Virus record (IMG/VR): IMGVR_UViG_3300020469_003050
Span: 278,608-342,607 of that record
Length of the DNA stretch: 64,000 nt
Source of the DNA: a virus
Strand: one strand, 5' to 3'
The translations under genes and the position numbers were made by a program. Under the pieces are notes generated by a model that worked only from the letters and a program-made list of their open reading frames with translations, had not been told where the DNA came from and did no database searches. Below, piece after piece: positions 23,918-31,828 of this stretch. Position 1 is the stretch's first letter. Each line of letters begins with the position of its first letter.

Positions 23918-24357
23918 TTGAGAAATTTGAAGATACTCCTTTTGAAAAAAATAAACAAAAAGTAATAGAAGAAACAGAATACTATAAAGCATTTGAAGAC
24001 AAATGGCCCGTATGTGAAGGTCATTTGCTTTTTGTTCCTAAAGAAAATAACACAAAATTCATTACAATAGCCCTACAAGCAACTGTCCAGTATGGTGAAA
24101 AGCTAATTGAAGAAGGTAAAATCGATGGTTATCATTTTGGAATGAATATGAGAAAGCCAGCTGGTCAATCAGTTATGTGGCCTCATGTTCATTTTATGCC
24201 AAGAAAAGAAGGCGATATAGAAGGTTTTCCCGGAAGTGTAAGATTTGCAGTTAGAAATGGCAAAGGCCCATCGTACTATATGGAACACCCTAAATACAAA
24301 GAAGAATTTATTGAAAAACATCAAAAAGAAATAGAAGAGGACGGATTTAATTTTTAA
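23908..24357 (+). CDS. HIT-family nucleotide-binding protein
   Basis: 149 residues. The histidine-triad region reads GQSVMWPHVHFMPR, with the first His replaced by Trp and the catalytic HVH retained. GHLLFVPKEN is the first HIT strand pair. HIT proteins hydrolyse or transfer nucleoside phosphates. It overlaps both neighbours. Confidence 0.8.
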   Translation: MGMIEKFEDTPFEKNKQKVIEETEYYKAFEDKWPVCEGHLLFVPKENNTKFITIALQATVQYGEKLIEEGKIDGYHFGMNMRKPAGQSVMWPHVHFMPRKEGDIEGFPGSVRFAVRNGKGPSYYMEHPKYKEEFIEKHQKEIEEDGFNF

Positions 24358-25799
24358 TGAATGATAAAACTTTCTGCATTGCTCCATGGCATGATGTTCA
24401 TATTATAACAGACGGAACATTCAAAGGGTGTTGCGTGATGAACCACGGAGAAGTAGGAGGGAGACTTTTAACTAACGGTGTTGTTCACACAGTAACAGAT
24501 AGTGGTGTGAATGGTGCAATGAATTCTGATACAAGTAAAGAATTAAGATTAGATATGCTACAAGGTAAATGGCATACTAATTGCACACGATGTAAAAATG
24601 AAGAAGCATCTGGTATGCGTAGTATGAGACAGTTATACGGAGACAGATGGAAAAACTTTACATACAAAGATGCAGAGAAAATAACTAATTTAGATACTGG
24701 CGAAATACCAGTAGACCACAAACCTTTCTATTATGATATTCAGTTAGGTAATTTATGTAATCTTAAATGTAGAATTTGTAATCCACTAGTTAGTTCTGCT
24801 TGGATACCTGATTACATGAAAATGATGAGATTAGGTAATAAAGCTGAGATTAAAGTAAGAGGCGGTAAGAAACCTTTTAAGATTGATATTGAACACGTAA
24901 AAGGTAAACAATATAATATTTCACCTAATCCATTTGCGTGGGCAGAGTCAGATGAATTTTGGGAACAAATGTCTGCTATTAAAGGAGAGATTGACCATCT
25001 ATATTTGATTGGGGGCGAACCAATGATGATTCATAGACACTTTAAGTTTTTAGAAGAATGCGTAGAAAGTGGTGATGCGAGTCATATTACATTACAGTAT
25101 GATACTAACTTAACAAACATTCCTGAAAAAGTTATGGGATATTGGTCTCATTTTAAATCTCTAATGATTGGTTTTAGTATTGATGGCATGGGTCCAGAGT
25201 TAGAATACATGAGACACCCTGTAAAGTGGTCGCATATTCTTAGAAATATAAACAGAGTAGAAGAATTTGCAAAGAAAAATGATAACGTTAAGTTAAATGA
25301 TTCTATCACAATCAATACATATAACGTACTTCATATACTTGATTTCATTGAATGGAAAGTAAAAGCAGGTAAAAATGATTATGAATTTTTATGGCAATGG
25401 CATGATGAGAACTTTTGTGCCCATCCATTGCATGGTCCTGATTTTTTGTGTGTTAAGACTATGCCATTGAGTGCTAAAAAATATGTTACTCAGAGATATT
25501 ACGAATGGCGTGATAAAATGCATGAATGGTGTGATAGTATTGATTACTACACAAAGAGGCGTAAACCAGAAGATATCAAAATTGCAGTAACTAAGTTTGT
25601 CGATAGATGGGTAGAATTCATCAACCAAGAAGATTGGTCTCATAGAGTATGGAAATTCTGGGAGTATACGAATGACCTAGATGAAGTCAGAGGTGAGAAT
25701 TTTAAAGAAGTATTCCCTGAACTTGCTAAGATTATGTGGGATTATCCAAAGAAACCTAGCTGGATGTTTGCCCCTACGAATACGTATCCAACAGAATAA
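24357..25799 (+). CDS. Radical SAM protein with twitch-type layout
   Basis: 480 residues. The 4Fe-4S motif is CNLKCRIC (CX3CX2C) near residue 137, and IGGEPMM gives the SAM-binding GGE. The N-terminal FCIAPWHDVHI and CCVMNHGE block is typical of twitch-domain radical SAM proteins in marine phages. It is a radical chemistry enzyme with unknown substrate. It starts on the stop of the HIT gene (TAATG). Confidence 0.87.
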   Translation: MNDKTFCIAPWHDVHIITDGTFKGCCVMNHGEVGGRLLTNGVVHTVTDSGVNGAMNSDTSKELRLDMLQGKWHTNCTRCKNEEASGMRSMRQLYGDRWKNFTYKDAEKITNLDTGEIPVDHKPFYYDIQLGNLCNLKCRICNPLVSSAWIPDYMKMMRLGNKAEIKVRGGKKPFKIDIEHVKGKQYNISPNPFAWAESDEFWEQMSAIKGEIDHLYLIGGEPMMIHRHFKFLEECVESGDASHITLQYDTNLTNIPEKVMGYWSHFKSLMIGFSIDGMGPELEYMRHPVKWSHILRNINRVEEFAKKNDNVKLNDSITINTYNVLHILDFIEWKVKAGKNDYEFLWQWHDENFCAHPLHGPDFLCVKTMPLSAKKYVTQRYYEWRDKMHEWCDSIDYYTKRRKPEDIKIAVTKFVDRWVEFINQEDWSHRVWKFWEYTNDLDEVRGENFKEVFPELAKIMWDYPKKPSWMFAPTNTYPTE

Positions 25800-25809
25800 T
25801 AAGAATACT

Positions 25810-25817
25810 GATAAATA
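25810..25817 (+). promoter_or_regulatory. T4-type late promoter of the lipase-endolysin unit
   Basis: GATAAATA 40 bases before the lipase start, followed by a strong AAGGAGG. Confidence 0.7.
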
Positions 25818-25849
25818 GTCGTAGTTATCTATTTAAGGAGGACACAACT

Positions 25850-26860
25850 ATGATGATTTTTTTAGTAAGATATTTTATAAAATGGGTTATTCAGGGTTGG
25901 ATCCTTGCCAGATTAGCCAAAAGAGTTAGAAAGGCATTAGTAAAAAAGTACAATTTAGAAGGCAAATTTAAAGAAACTGTTAAGAACAAAAAAGATATAG
26001 ATTGGAAAAAGATTAAATGGTATGCTGAATTAGCCGGTTATATTTACAAAGATAACAAAAGTATTCAGAAAAAGTACAAGAATCTTGATAAGAAAATATA
26101 CATAAACGAGATTAACGAAATCAAGTACTGCATTATAACTGATAATCACAGACAAGCATATTATATATCAATAAGAGGCACGAAGAATTCTCATAATGCA
26201 ATGCAAGATATTAACTTTTTCAAAGATAAGAGTTTCAGACTAGGTATAGAATTACACACAGGCTTTCATAGAACTGCCGAAATGATAGCAGATGATATCA
26301 TGGGTAGATTAGATAAGACTTGGGATATAACTGTAACTGGTCATAGTTTAGGTGGTGCAGAAGCAGTAATCGTAAGTTGGTATTTAGATTATGCAGGATT
26401 TAAAGTTTCTGAGTGTATTACATACGGTCAACCTAAAGTAACAGATTCACACGGTACTAGAGCAATGAGAGGTAAGATTAAACTTACACGTATTGTTAAT
26501 GAAACAGATATAGTTGCATTAGTCCCACCAGCTGGAACGCATAGACATAGATATGCTCATAGTGGTACATTAATTAAATTGCTAGACAATGGTAAATATT
26601 GTCATTTAGAAGAACCAGATAGTTTAAACTTTGGTGTGAATAGTTTCTGGTTGTTCGCGGCAAGAGAAGATTTTTCATTTTGGGAAGTTGGCAAAGAACT
26701 GCCCGACCATTACATGACAGGTTACATCGACAATATTGATAAAATAGTCGATAATGGCGAAGAGGTCTTATGGAATAAAAGACTAGAACATATTGAAGAC
26801 AGTGGCATGTTAGGTGAATGGGTGAAAGATGATAAGAAGAAAGGTAAGGGTAAAAAATAG
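25850..26860 (+). CDS. Class 3 lipase-like alpha/beta hydrolase
   Basis: 336 residues. The nucleophile elbow is GHSLGGAEA near residue 165; ISIRGTKN is the oxyanion strand, NETDIVALVPP carries the Asp and HRYAHSG a candidate His. The first 25 residues are hydrophobic and basic, so it may be membrane-anchored. The late promoter and downstream endolysin suggest a role in lysis or envelope lipid attack. Confidence 0.8.
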   Translation: MMIFLVRYFIKWVIQGWILARLAKRVRKALVKKYNLEGKFKETVKNKKDIDWKKIKWYAELAGYIYKDNKSIQKKYKNLDKKIYINEINEIKYCIITDNHRQAYYISIRGTKNSHNAMQDINFFKDKSFRLGIELHTGFHRTAEMIADDIMGRLDKTWDITVTGHSLGGAEAVIVSWYLDYAGFKVSECITYGQPKVTDSHGTRAMRGKIKLTRIVNETDIVALVPPAGTHRHRYAHSGTLIKLLDNGKYCHLEEPDSLNFGVNSFWLFAAREDFSFWEVGKELPDHYMTGYIDNIDKIVDNGEEVLWNKRLEHIEDSGMLGEWVKDDKKKGKGKK

Positions 26861-27097
26861 ATGGAAGATAAATTAATCGACATTGACCATTTAGATAAAG
26901 CAGAAGCAAATTGGTTTACTCATTTTTACAAGGCGATGTATTTTAACGGTATTGGTTTGCTAATGGTAATAACAGGCATTATTCATGCTTTCTTTCCACA
27001 GTTTTTTGGATTTCTTCCATATAAACTTGCAAAGAAAATAACAGACGGGACAGAAAAGAACTTTCCTGGTTGTTTGAAAGATGCCAATAAAAAGTAA
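26861..27097 (+). CDS. Small membrane protein, DUF6356-like
   Basis: 78 residues with a helix around 30-50 including IIHAFFPQFFGFLP, and a soluble C terminus. The pattern HFxxAxxFNGxGL...HAFFP resembles DUF6356. It is directly adjacent to the lipase stop. Confidence 0.6.
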   Translation: MEDKLIDIDHLDKAEANWFTHFYKAMYFNGIGLLMVITGIIHAFFPQFFGFLPYKLAKKITDGTEKNFPGCLKDANKK

Positions 27098-27109
27098 TTG
27101 GAGAGGATT

Positions 27110-27550
27110 ATGTATGAGTACCGATGTAAAATACTAAGAATAGTAGACGGAGACACAGTAGACGTTGATATTGACTTAGGCTTTGGTGTATGGATGCACA
27201 GAGAAAGAGTTAGGATTATGGGTATTGATACTCCTGAGTCTAGAACCAGAGATTTAACTGAAAAGAAATTCGGACTTGCGGCTAAAGAGTTTGTAAGATT
27301 TTTAATGCCAGTTGGGTCTAGTCAAATTATCATGACACAAAAAGATAAGACAGGTAAGTTTGGCAGAATTTTAGGAGACTTTAAAATCTGGGATAAAGAT
27401 AAAGATGATTATGTAACATTTACTACAGTTATGTTAGACAATCATCATGCAGTCCCTTATGAAGGTCAATCAAAAGACGCCATACAAGAACAACACCTGG
27501 AAAACAGAAAATGGCTAATAGAAGCAGGCCAAGTTAAATTGGAGGACTAA
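27110..27550 (+). CDS. Thermonuclease-like (SNase) endonuclease
   Basis: 146 residues from ATG 27110; GGAGAGG lies just ahead, and the longer frame from TTG 27098 would swallow it. RIVDGDTVDVDIDLG and RVRIMGIDTPESR carry the metal and catalytic residues of the SNase fold. It probably cuts host or competing DNA or RNA. No signal peptide, so it is cytoplasmic. Confidence 0.88.
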   Translation: MYEYRCKILRIVDGDTVDVDIDLGFGVWMHRERVRIMGIDTPESRTRDLTEKKFGLAAKEFVRFLMPVGSSQIIMTQKDKTGKFGRILGDFKIWDKDKDDYVTFTTVMLDNHHAVPYEGQSKDAIQEQHLENRKWLIEAGQVKLED

Positions 27551-27553
27551 AGA

Positions 27554-28384
27554 ATGGCTTTTAAGTTTAATTTCACTGTAGAACATGTAGCAGAATTACT
27601 ACCACGCATAGATGCTAACGAATGGCACGATGCAATGACTAGAGTTTTGCCTAGGTGGGATATTGATACCGTTGATAGAGTAGCAGGTTTTATTGCTCAG
27701 ACGGCTCATGAGTCCGCTGGATTTACTGTTCTATCTGAAAATCTAAATTACAGTGCAGATGCACTAGATAAGATTTTCCCGAAATATTTTAAACGTGCAG
27801 GAAGAAATGCACAAGAATATCATAGACAACCAGAAAAAATCGCAAACGTAATCTATGCAAATCGTATGGATAACGGAGATACTGACTCTGGTGACGGTTG
27901 GAGATTTAGAGGTGGGGGAATCCTACAACTAACAGGTCGTCACAACTATACAAAGTTTGGAGAGTCAGAAAGAAGAACTGCGGAAGAATGTACTGATTTT
28001 GTTCGCACACCTATTGGTGCATTAGCAAGTGCATGTTGGTTCTGGGAGACTAACAATATTAATCGTTATTGTGATGCACAAGATATTGTTGGAATGACAA
28101 AACGTATCAATGGTGGAACTATAGGACTAGAAGACCGTAAGAAACATTATGCACATGCGATAGAAGTACTAGGTGGTCATTATGATCCAAAAGAAGTACT
28201 AGAGACTGTTCGTAAAGGTAGCAAAGGAAGTACTGTTGCAAAAATGCAAAAAGCCCTTGGTATTAGTGCAGATGGAGATTTCGGCCCTGGAACAGAAGCG
28301 AAGTTGAAAGAATGGCAAACAAGTCAAGGACTAGTTGCTGACGGTATTGCAGGACCAAAAACTTTAGCGAAACTATTGGGTTAA
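27554..28384 (+). CDS. Endolysin: GH19 glycosidase plus peptidoglycan-binding domain
   Basis: 276 residues. The catalytic Glu is in TAHESAGF near residue 55, with RGGGILQLTGRHNY as the GH19 substrate cleft. Residues about 215-275 form a PG_binding_1 domain (GSTVAKMQKALGISADGDFGPGT split by its repeat). It hydrolyses peptidoglycan at the end of infection. No signal peptide, so a holin-type partner is needed. Confidence 0.94.
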   Translation: MAFKFNFTVEHVAELLPRIDANEWHDAMTRVLPRWDIDTVDRVAGFIAQTAHESAGFTVLSENLNYSADALDKIFPKYFKRAGRNAQEYHRQPEKIANVIYANRMDNGDTDSGDGWRFRGGGILQLTGRHNYTKFGESERRTAEECTDFVRTPIGALASACWFWETNNINRYCDAQDIVGMTKRINGGTIGLEDRKKHYAHAIEVLGGHYDPKEVLETVRKGSKGSTVAKMQKALGISADGDFGPGTEAKLKEWQTSQGLVADGIAGPKTLAKLLG

Positions 28385-28482
28385 TGAACCCACAACTTAT
28401 CACAGTTTACCTCATGATAGGTATTTGTATATTATTACACGTTGTTGTAATACCAATATGGATGTGGAGTTTGGGATTATAA
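28384..28482 (+). CDS. 32-aa single-span membrane protein, candidate holin
   Basis: Starts on the last base of the endolysin stop (TAATG) and encodes one hydrophobic helix of about 24 residues with almost no charge. The coupling to an endolysin lacking a signal peptide suggests a pinholin or lysis helper. This is inference from position and topology. Confidence 0.55.
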   Translation: MNPQLITVYLMIGICILLHVVVIPIWMWSLGL

Positions 28483-28489
28483 AAGAATA

Positions 28490-28515
28490 AAGGGATCATA
28501 AAGATCCCTTTTTTT
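28490..28515 (+). terminator. Intrinsic terminator
   Basis: AAGGGATC-ATAAA-GATCCCTT followed by a T run. It ends the lipase-endolysin transcript and also abuts the convergent minus-strand operon. Confidence 0.9.
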
Positions 28516-28654
28516 ATTTGCCTTGACCGTTGTACTTTTTGTACTGTCTTCTTTTATTCTTATTCTTAGGTCTAGTTCTGTTTGAATGTCCTATAGATGT
28601 TCTTTTCTTAGGTCCCTTTTCATGTGCAGTAGTGTTAGGTGCGTACCTCGCCAT
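28514..28654 (-). CDS. Small basic protein, 46 aa
   Basis: Starts MARYAPNTTAHEKGPKKR and ends in a Lys/Arg/Asn-rich tail (KNKNKRRQYKKYNGQGK). AAAGGA precedes the start. Basic proteins of this kind recur in marine T4-like phages; it may bind DNA or RNA. It is the last gene of the minus-strand operon. Confidence 0.65.
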   Translation of the reverse strand: MARYAPNTTAHEKGPKKRTSIGHSNRTRPKNKNKRRQYKKYNGQGK

Positions 28655-28670
28655 AAATCCTTTCTAGTGA

Positions 28671-29087
28671 TTACCACTTCCTACAAGACCAATATCTTGC
28701 TTTAGTCTTTGGACCTGGGTTATCACAGTTATGTCTAGCCCTGAAAGATTTTCTTCTAGCAGGATTAGATTTTTTAATTTTCATATTTGGATCACCAAAG
28801 CTAACTTTGATAACATTGCCTTTATCATTCTTTACATAAACCTTAAACTTCTTAACATCACCACGCATTGGCTTGTTAAGTTTAACTTTACGTCCTTGAT
28901 ATTCAGCTTCAAACATATCTGCTTCATCTTCTGAGAAAGCTAGATATCCGTATTCTTCATGAAAATCTTGGTCATCTTCTAGTACTACTTCATTCGTAAC
29001 AGTTTCACTGTTGATAGTTTCTTCATCACGAATAGCATCAACAATCGAATCACGCAATCTTTTCATTTCGTTTGATAATTGACTCAT
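28671..29087 (-). CDS. Conserved marine-phage protein with C-terminal Cys motif
   Basis: 138 residues. The acidic N-terminal half is followed by VSFGDPNMKIKKSNPARRKS and RHNCDNPGPKTKARYWSCRKW, a combination I associate with marine T4-like phage late proteins. The two Cys, His and basic residues could bind metal or DNA. Probably a virion or prohead component. The N-terminal helical part may be a scaffold-like region. Confidence 0.65.
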   Translation of the reverse strand: MSQLSNEMKRLRDSIVDAIRDEETINSETVTNEVVLEDDQDFHEEYGYLAFSEDEADMFEAEYQGRKVKLNKPMRGDVKKFKVYVKNDKGNVIKVSFGDPNMKIKKSNPARRKSFRARHNCDNPGPKTKARYWSCRKW

Positions 29088-29284
29088 TTCTTTTTTCCTT
29101 TGTTATTACATTCTGAACATCTACAATGCTCACATATCTTTACTTCTCTGTATTCGCCACCATCGATAGCATAATCTTTAAATGTTGCATACTTTGGTCC
29201 ACCGCAGTGAGAAGTATGCCCACAGTTTTGACAACAAGTCTGAGTAGTTCTAGTACTAGGAGACTCTATTATCAGTTGTGCCAT
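29084..29284 (-). CDS. Small zinc-ribbon protein, 66 aa
   Basis: Two CxxC pairs (CQNC near residue 19 and CSEC near residue 57) plus CCQ and CEHCRC offer a zinc site. It overlaps both neighbours by a few bases or less. Role unknown. Confidence 0.6.
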   Translation of the reverse strand: MAQLIIESPSTRTTQTCCQNCGHTSHCGGPKYATFKDYAIDGGEYREVKICEHCRCSECNNKGKKK

Positions 29285-29481
29285 TATTTACTTCCTATGT
29301 ATCCAGCGATAATACCTATTAACCCTGTAAGAGCCATCTTCATAAGAGTAATTACACTTTCGTCTACTGGTCTGTTTTCTTGTAATGCTACATAATAGTC
29401 ACCTACAATAATAACACCTAATAGTGCTAAGACACCTGCAACTAATACAACAATTATTAAGTCTTTTAAATTCTTAATCAT
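29284..29481 (-). CDS. Two-span membrane protein, holin-like
   Basis: 65 residues. Helix 1 runs about 8-29, helix 2 about 45-63 (MALTGLIGIIAGYIGSK), joined by an acidic loop. It resembles small putative holins of marine phages. Late position supports it, without proof. Confidence 0.6.
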   Translation of the reverse strand: MIKNLKDLIIVVLVAGVLALLGVIIVGDYYVALQENRPVDESVITLMKMALTGLIGIIAGYIGSK

Positions 29482-29611
29482 TTTTCAATCCTCTCAGATA
29501 TTTATATTCATATCTAGTATCACCTTGCATATATCTTTGCCATGCCGGAGTGTTTAATCTTTTATCTGCTTCCGTAACTTGCATCTTAATAATTTTTTTA
29601 TTCTTATTCAT
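29474..29611 (-). CDS. Hypothetical protein, 45 aa
   Basis: Basic N terminus (MNKNKKIIKMQ) and a Tyr-rich end (RYEYKYLRGLKND). It overlaps the next start by eight bases, which suggests translational coupling within the operon. Not recognised. Confidence 0.55.
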   Translation of the reverse strand: MNKNKKIIKMQVTEADKRLNTPAWQRYMQGDTRYEYKYLRGLKND

Positions 29612-29612
29612 A

Positions 29613-30017
29613 TTATTTCTTTGGACGATTACTTACGTTCTTTGCTTTACCTTTACGATTTTTGTTCGGGTCATTTGTCTTTTTACGTTTAACTGCATTA
29701 GCAATAGCTTTCTTGCCACCACTACTTCTAAGACTTGCGGCTTTAGATTTTGATAAACATTTTGGCTTACCTTCGCCTTTGCCACTATCTCCACATTTGC
29801 CTACACGTTCACCTTTAGTGTTATAACGATCCCAGCCGCCACCGCCTGCTCCGCCTTTTTTACCTTTACCAAACCAAGCACGTAAATCTTCATCTAATAC
29901 TGATTCTACTTTACGACAATCAGGTACACGTTTACCAAACATCATTTTAGTGCCGTGCTTCTTATAGCCCTTCCAGCACTTTTCGAAAAGTTTACTATCT
30001 ATCTCTGCAATTTTCAT
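29613..30017 (-). CDS. DUF5872-like basic protein
   Basis: 134 residues. ELFEKCWKGYKK-type start (here LFEKCWKGYKKHGTKMMFGKR), then WFGKGKKGGAGGGGWDRYN and a very basic KAASLRSSGGKKAIANAVKRKK tail ending in NRKGKAKNV. This arrangement recurs in T4-like marine phages and in some bacteria. It is probably nucleic-acid-binding and packaged or late. Confidence 0.75.
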   Translation of the reverse strand: MKIAEIDSKLFEKCWKGYKKHGTKMMFGKRVPDCRKVESVLDEDLRAWFGKGKKGGAGGGGWDRYNTKGERVGKCGDSGKGEGKPKCLSKSKAASLRSSGGKKAIANAVKRKKTNDPNKNRKGKAKNVSNRPKK

Positions 30018-31057
30018 TACTTTGAATTACCCCAATTTTTAGCACCTACTTTACGACACTTAACTAAGGCACCAGATGCATATGCACTAGGCCAAACTTT
30101 GTATCTGCTTTTTACTTTATGATAACAAGCATCTTTTTCACCAGCCGCTTCATCAAATTGTTCTTCTGTTAATGCTTCTGACTTATCAATACTTTCCATT
30201 TGATAATAATCTTCTTCTGGTTTAATCTCTGGTGCGATTTCAACTGTTTGATTTACAATTTCTTCTACTGTATTCATATCAGCGGCATCTTCAATGTATA
30301 ATGTACCTTTGTTAAAGAACCCATTTATACCTTCTTGTTGTAATGCGTTAATGATTGCACCTTCATAACCTTCGTCAATCTTTGCACTTTCATCTAATTC
30401 ATCTTTATAATATCCTTCGCCTTGTTTTATTAAACTTGCTAAGTCTTCACCTGGGTGTGCATCAATCCAATGCATGATATCAGCAATGATATCGCCTGGA
30501 GCATCAGCACCCATGTTCTTTAGGATATTGTCAATATTTTTTACACTTTCGGCTCTGCCTCTAGCAACACTGCCACCTTTTTCTTCTGTCTTCATGCCAG
30601 TATAGTCATTGTCAAGTTTTTGGAATTCTTCATAAGACATGTACATATCAGTGTCAGGGTCATAGTACTTGCCTTCTTTTGGATCATAGTAAACTACTTT
30701 ACCACTTAGTGTAGAGAAAGGACCTTCTAGTCCATCACGTGATTGATATTTGTCTCTATCAATCGATGGTAGAACTTTGTAACCTTCGTCTACTTGTTGG
30801 CCGTCCATGTAATCTGCGACATTTTGTAGATAATCTTCTGCCATAGTTAATTTAGATGCAACCCAACCTTCAAGACCGTCTTGTTCTGATAAATCTTTAA
30901 GATGTTTTGCTATTCTTACTGAACTTTTAACAGATGATAGTAATTGTGACTTTGCCATGCTAACTTCATGGTCTGTGTGATTTGCATCTTCCATATCGTG
31001 TTCTACTACTTTCATAGCATTTTCAACGATATTCTTCCATTTTTTTACGTCTGACAT
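30017..31057 (-). CDS. Acidic late protein with Cys-containing tail
   Basis: 346 residues. A helical first 110 residues, then a long acidic middle with EGYEGAIINALQQEGINGFF, and a C-terminal motif CYHKVKSRYKVWPSAYASG followed by LVKCRK. The tail motif is shared by putative structural or prohead-associated proteins of marine phages. It is the first gene of the minus-strand operon, behind a GATAAATA late promoter. Confidence 0.65.
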   Translation of the reverse strand: MSDVKKWKNIVENAMKVVEHDMEDANHTDHEVSMAKSQLLSSVKSSVRIAKHLKDLSEQDGLEGWVASKLTMAEDYLQNVADYMDGQQVDEGYKVLPSIDRDKYQSRDGLEGPFSTLSGKVVYYDPKEGKYYDPDTDMYMSYEEFQKLDNDYTGMKTEEKGGSVARGRAESVKNIDNILKNMGADAPGDIIADIMHWIDAHPGEDLASLIKQGEGYYKDELDESAKIDEGYEGAIINALQQEGINGFFNKGTLYIEDAADMNTVEEIVNQTVEIAPEIKPEEDYYQMESIDKSEALTEEQFDEAAGEKDACYHKVKSRYKVWPSAYASGALVKCRKVGAKNWGNSK

Positions 31058-31079
31058 ATCTAATTCCTTTAATAAAACC

Positions 31080-31108
31080 TTGACTTTTAGTTTATATTGT
31101 AATATAAT
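31080..31108 (+). promoter_or_regulatory. sigma70-type promoter
   Basis: TTGACT 31080-31085 and TATAAT 31103-31108, spacing 17, facing the gene at 31144. Confidence 0.75.
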
Positions 31109-31109
31109 G

Positions 31110-31117
31110 TATTTATC
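31110..31117 (-). promoter_or_regulatory. T4-type late promoter of the minus-strand operon
   Basis: GATAAATA on the minus strand, 53 bases before the 31057 start, back to back with the early promoter of the plus strand. Confidence 0.7.
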
Positions 31118-31143
31118 ATTATTGTAAAGGAAGTAAGCAGATT

Positions 31144-31431
31144 ATGACAACACACGAATTTAAATTCAAGTTTAGCACACGTGAGCAATTCTATGGTATT
31201 GTTAGACTGCTTAATGCTGAATGTGGTAAGGGGAACTGGACTATTAAAGGTAAAGTACTTAAAGGATTGAAACGAATTGAGACTACATGGGGTGGTTGGG
31301 GTATGTCCTCACATAATACTGCTTATACTCCATATGTAGAGAAAACAGTAGTTGTACCTGAAAAGTATAAACACGTAGAATCTATGCTACTTTTCATATA
31401 CAAAGATGAACGAATTAAAGCAAATGACTAA
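31144..31431 (+). CDS. Hypothetical protein, 95 aa
   Basis: Soluble, mixed alpha/beta-looking protein with FSTREQFYGIVRLLNAECG and a Gly/Trp-rich centre (TWGGWGMSS). Good start ATG with AAGGAAG ahead. Not recognised. Confidence 0.6.
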   Translation: MTTHEFKFKFSTREQFYGIVRLLNAECGKGNWTIKGKVLKGLKRIETTWGGWGMSSHNTAYTPYVEKTVVVPEKYKHVESMLLFIYKDERIKAND

Positions 31432-31828
31432 GACTTTACTCACAATAGAAAAATCATTACACAGTAGACTAGATGCGGAAGATATATCTCCCGTTAGTGT
31501 ACAAGTATTTCCATCATGGGAAGAGGGCTTTAAAGGACACAAGAGAAAAAGAGGTGTCTATATTATCTTTGATGAAGATGAAATGATTTATGTAGGTAAA
31601 GGATTCTTTTCTGCACGTAATAAAAGCCATTACGATAAAGCGACAAACAAAGCAAATTATAATCCAAAAGGCTGGATATGGTTTAAAGAAAATTATAATT
31701 ATAGTATTGACAACTGGCACCTATTTCTGATAGAATTAGATAGTGAAGTAGATATAACTTTTATGGAAGGCGCATTGATTAAAGATTTGCGTCCACTCGC
31801 AAACGATGAGGTATACATTGACAGGTAA
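31406..31828 (+). CDS. GIY-YIG-type nuclease domain protein
   Basis: 140 residues; ATG 31424 is an alternative start. The core is RGVYIIFDEDEMIYVGKG (GVY...IYVGK) with an Arg in SARNKSHYDKA and a catalytic-type Glu in FMEGALIKDL. GIY-YIG nucleases cut DNA in repair, recombination or homing. Next to the UV-damage endonuclease, repair is likely. Confidence 0.75.
   Translation: MNELKQMTKTLLTIEKSLHSRLDAEDISPVSVQVFPSWEEGFKGHKRKRGVYIIFDEDEMIYVGKGFFSARNKSHYDKATNKANYNPKGWIWFKENYNYSIDNWHLFLIELDSEVDITFMEGALIKDLRPLANDEVYIDR

Noticed and set aside
29509-29517. TATAAATA-like word on the minus strand inside the 45-residue gene
   Set aside because: It lies within coding sequence in the middle of a continuous operon and precedes no isolated gene at the right distance; likely chance in AT-rich DNA.
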